Source: an uncultured Lachnospiraceae bacterium (GTDB lineage Bacteria > Bacillota > Clostridia > Lachnospirales > Lachnospiraceae). From it: a DNA stretch of 5,826 bases. The notes beneath the pieces were generated by a model. The model did not search any database, was not told where the DNA came from, and was given only the letters and a program-made list of their open reading frames with translations. A program made the position numbers and the translations under genes. Positions 5,072 to 5,826 of the stretch are shown here, one piece after another. The stretch is from assembly GCA_947653315.1 (NCBI GenBank), contig CANTGP010000213.1, positions 1-5,826 on the forward strand, in the 5' to 3' direction. Positions within the stretch are counted from its first letter, which is position 1; each line of letters opens with the position of its first letter.

Positions 5072-5826
5072 ATAATTCAAACAAAGACTTGTCCGGCAGT
5101 ATTTCCTCCAGCGCACGGTTCACCGTGTCTTTTATCATGCCAAACATTTCCGTATCCGTTTCGTTTAAACTGATAACCGGATAAGCGCGGCTGCGGATGG
5201 CATCCGCCGCCTCTTTGCAGTTATCCCGGTCCACCAGGAACATTTTCCCTTCGAATTTATGCGGCACGAAATTTCCGGAACAAATCTGCCACATGGTTAC
5301 AAGCCGCTGCGTTACATCGGAATGGGCACGGAATTTATTGCGGGACGCCGTATCCAGCATTTCCGGCTCTTTCTCCCATATTTCCTTTAAGACGGATTTC
5401 TTCATCGGCATCGCTTCATGCGGATACACAAAGGATTCAAAGTGGTTCCAAAACTCCAGGTTCACGTTCTGCTGCAAACGGCTGCCGTATACCGGCGCAA
5501 ACCACTTTTCCCTGTTTTCCTCCACCACCCTGCGCTTATCAAAATTCCGGTTCAGAAGGACCATGTTGTTGACACAGGCATAATTCATCTGCAAATCCAT
5601 GCCCTTATCCGCTTTCAGGATAAAATGGGTTTCCACCGCCTCCCCGCGGGGAAGGTTGCCCTTAAAATAATATTCCTCCGGTACCGGGCGCAGCGGAAAC
5701 AGATCGTCGTTAAACAGGATATAGTTTTCGCTTAATTCCCCGATACGGAAATAATTCATTTCAATGACATTGGAATTAAACGTGGGCAGGTATCGGGACG
5801 GTATGTAATCACCGTGCCTGATAATC
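5070..5826 (-). CDS. Stealth-family sugar-phosphate transferase (5' end beyond the window)
   Basis: The C-terminal 251 residues of a Stealth protein, which transfers sugar 1-phosphate from a nucleotide sugar onto another sugar to make phosphodiester-linked polysaccharide. Conserved region 2 is nearly complete: HGDYIPSRYLPTFNSNVIE from the window edge, then LSENYILFNDDLFPLRP with the key NDD at residues 39-41 of this fragment. Region 3 follows as NHFESFVYPHEAMPMKKSVL, with a downstream FRAHSDVTQRLV helix. Region 4 is probably the VISLNETDTE segment near the C-terminus. The frame is open through the right edge, so ATG 5759 is an internal methionine and not the start; region 1 and the true start lie outside. 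The gene ends 11 nt before the deacetylase start, indicating co-transcription. No membrane segment is visible. The sugar donor and acceptor cannot be told from sequence. Confidence 0.92.
   Translation of the reverse strand, partial: IIRHGDYIPSRYLPTFNSNVIEMNYFRIGELSENYILFNDDLFPLRPVPEEYYFKGNLPRGEAVETHFILKADKGMDLQMNYACVNNMVLLNRNFDKRRVVEENREKWFAPVYGSRLQQNVNLEFWNHFESFVYPHEAMPMKKSVLKEIWEKEPEMLDTASRNKFRAHSDVTQRLVTMWQICSGNFVPHKFEGKMFLVDRDNCKEAADAIRSRAYPVISLNETDTEMFGMIKDTVNRALEEILPDKSLFEL

Noticed and set aside
5070..5759. Stealth gene starting at ATG 5759
   Set aside because: Conserved Stealth sequence (YLPTFNSNVIE) continues upstream in the same frame to the window edge, so this methionine is internal.

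Overview
The window is a stretch of a bacterial surface- or secreted-polysaccharide biosynthesis cluster. All genes lie on the minus strand, so transcription runs from the right edge to the left edge. Base composition near 50% GC, purine-rich coding strands, strong AAGGAGG-type ribosome binding sites and the protein families suggest a Firmicutes organism. A Lachnospiraceae-like clostridium is my best guess, from style rather than from any marker gene.

In transcription order: (1) 5826-5070, the C-terminal 251 codons of a Stealth-family sugar-phosphate transferase that enters from the right edge. (2) 5058-2882, a large gene for a PIG-L/LmbE-type deacetylase fused to two Rossmann-like domains and a C-terminal methyltransferase-like domain. 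Here it is split by a frameshift near 4850, so it reads as an N-terminal piece (AHPDDE motif) and a C-terminal piece (HPDH motif onward). (3) 2885-1221, a WbsX-type glycosyltransferase/glycosidase-like protein with a repetitive N-terminus and a C-terminal helical plus Rossmann-like module. (4) 1177-146, a Rossmann-like domain fused to a class I SAM-dependent methyltransferase of the macrolide O-methyltransferase type. (5) 137-1, the start of an unrecognised gene that runs off the left edge.

Spacing is operon-like: 11 nt, a 4-nt ATGA overlap, 43 nt and about 8 nt. I see no internal promoter or terminator, and no RNA gene, CRISPR array or insertion sequence. Taken together the enzymes would transfer sugar phosphates (Stealth), add or process sugars (WbsX), remove N-acetyl groups (PIG-L) and methylate the glycan (two methyltransferase-like domains). 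This points to a phosphodiester-containing, deacetylated and methylated glycan, but the substrate cannot be read from sequence.

The most notable features are the frameshift in the deacetylase, and four Rossmann-like domains in three consecutive proteins, each joined to a different catalytic domain. Two of the four share an obvious helical lead-in and nucleotide-loop signature.
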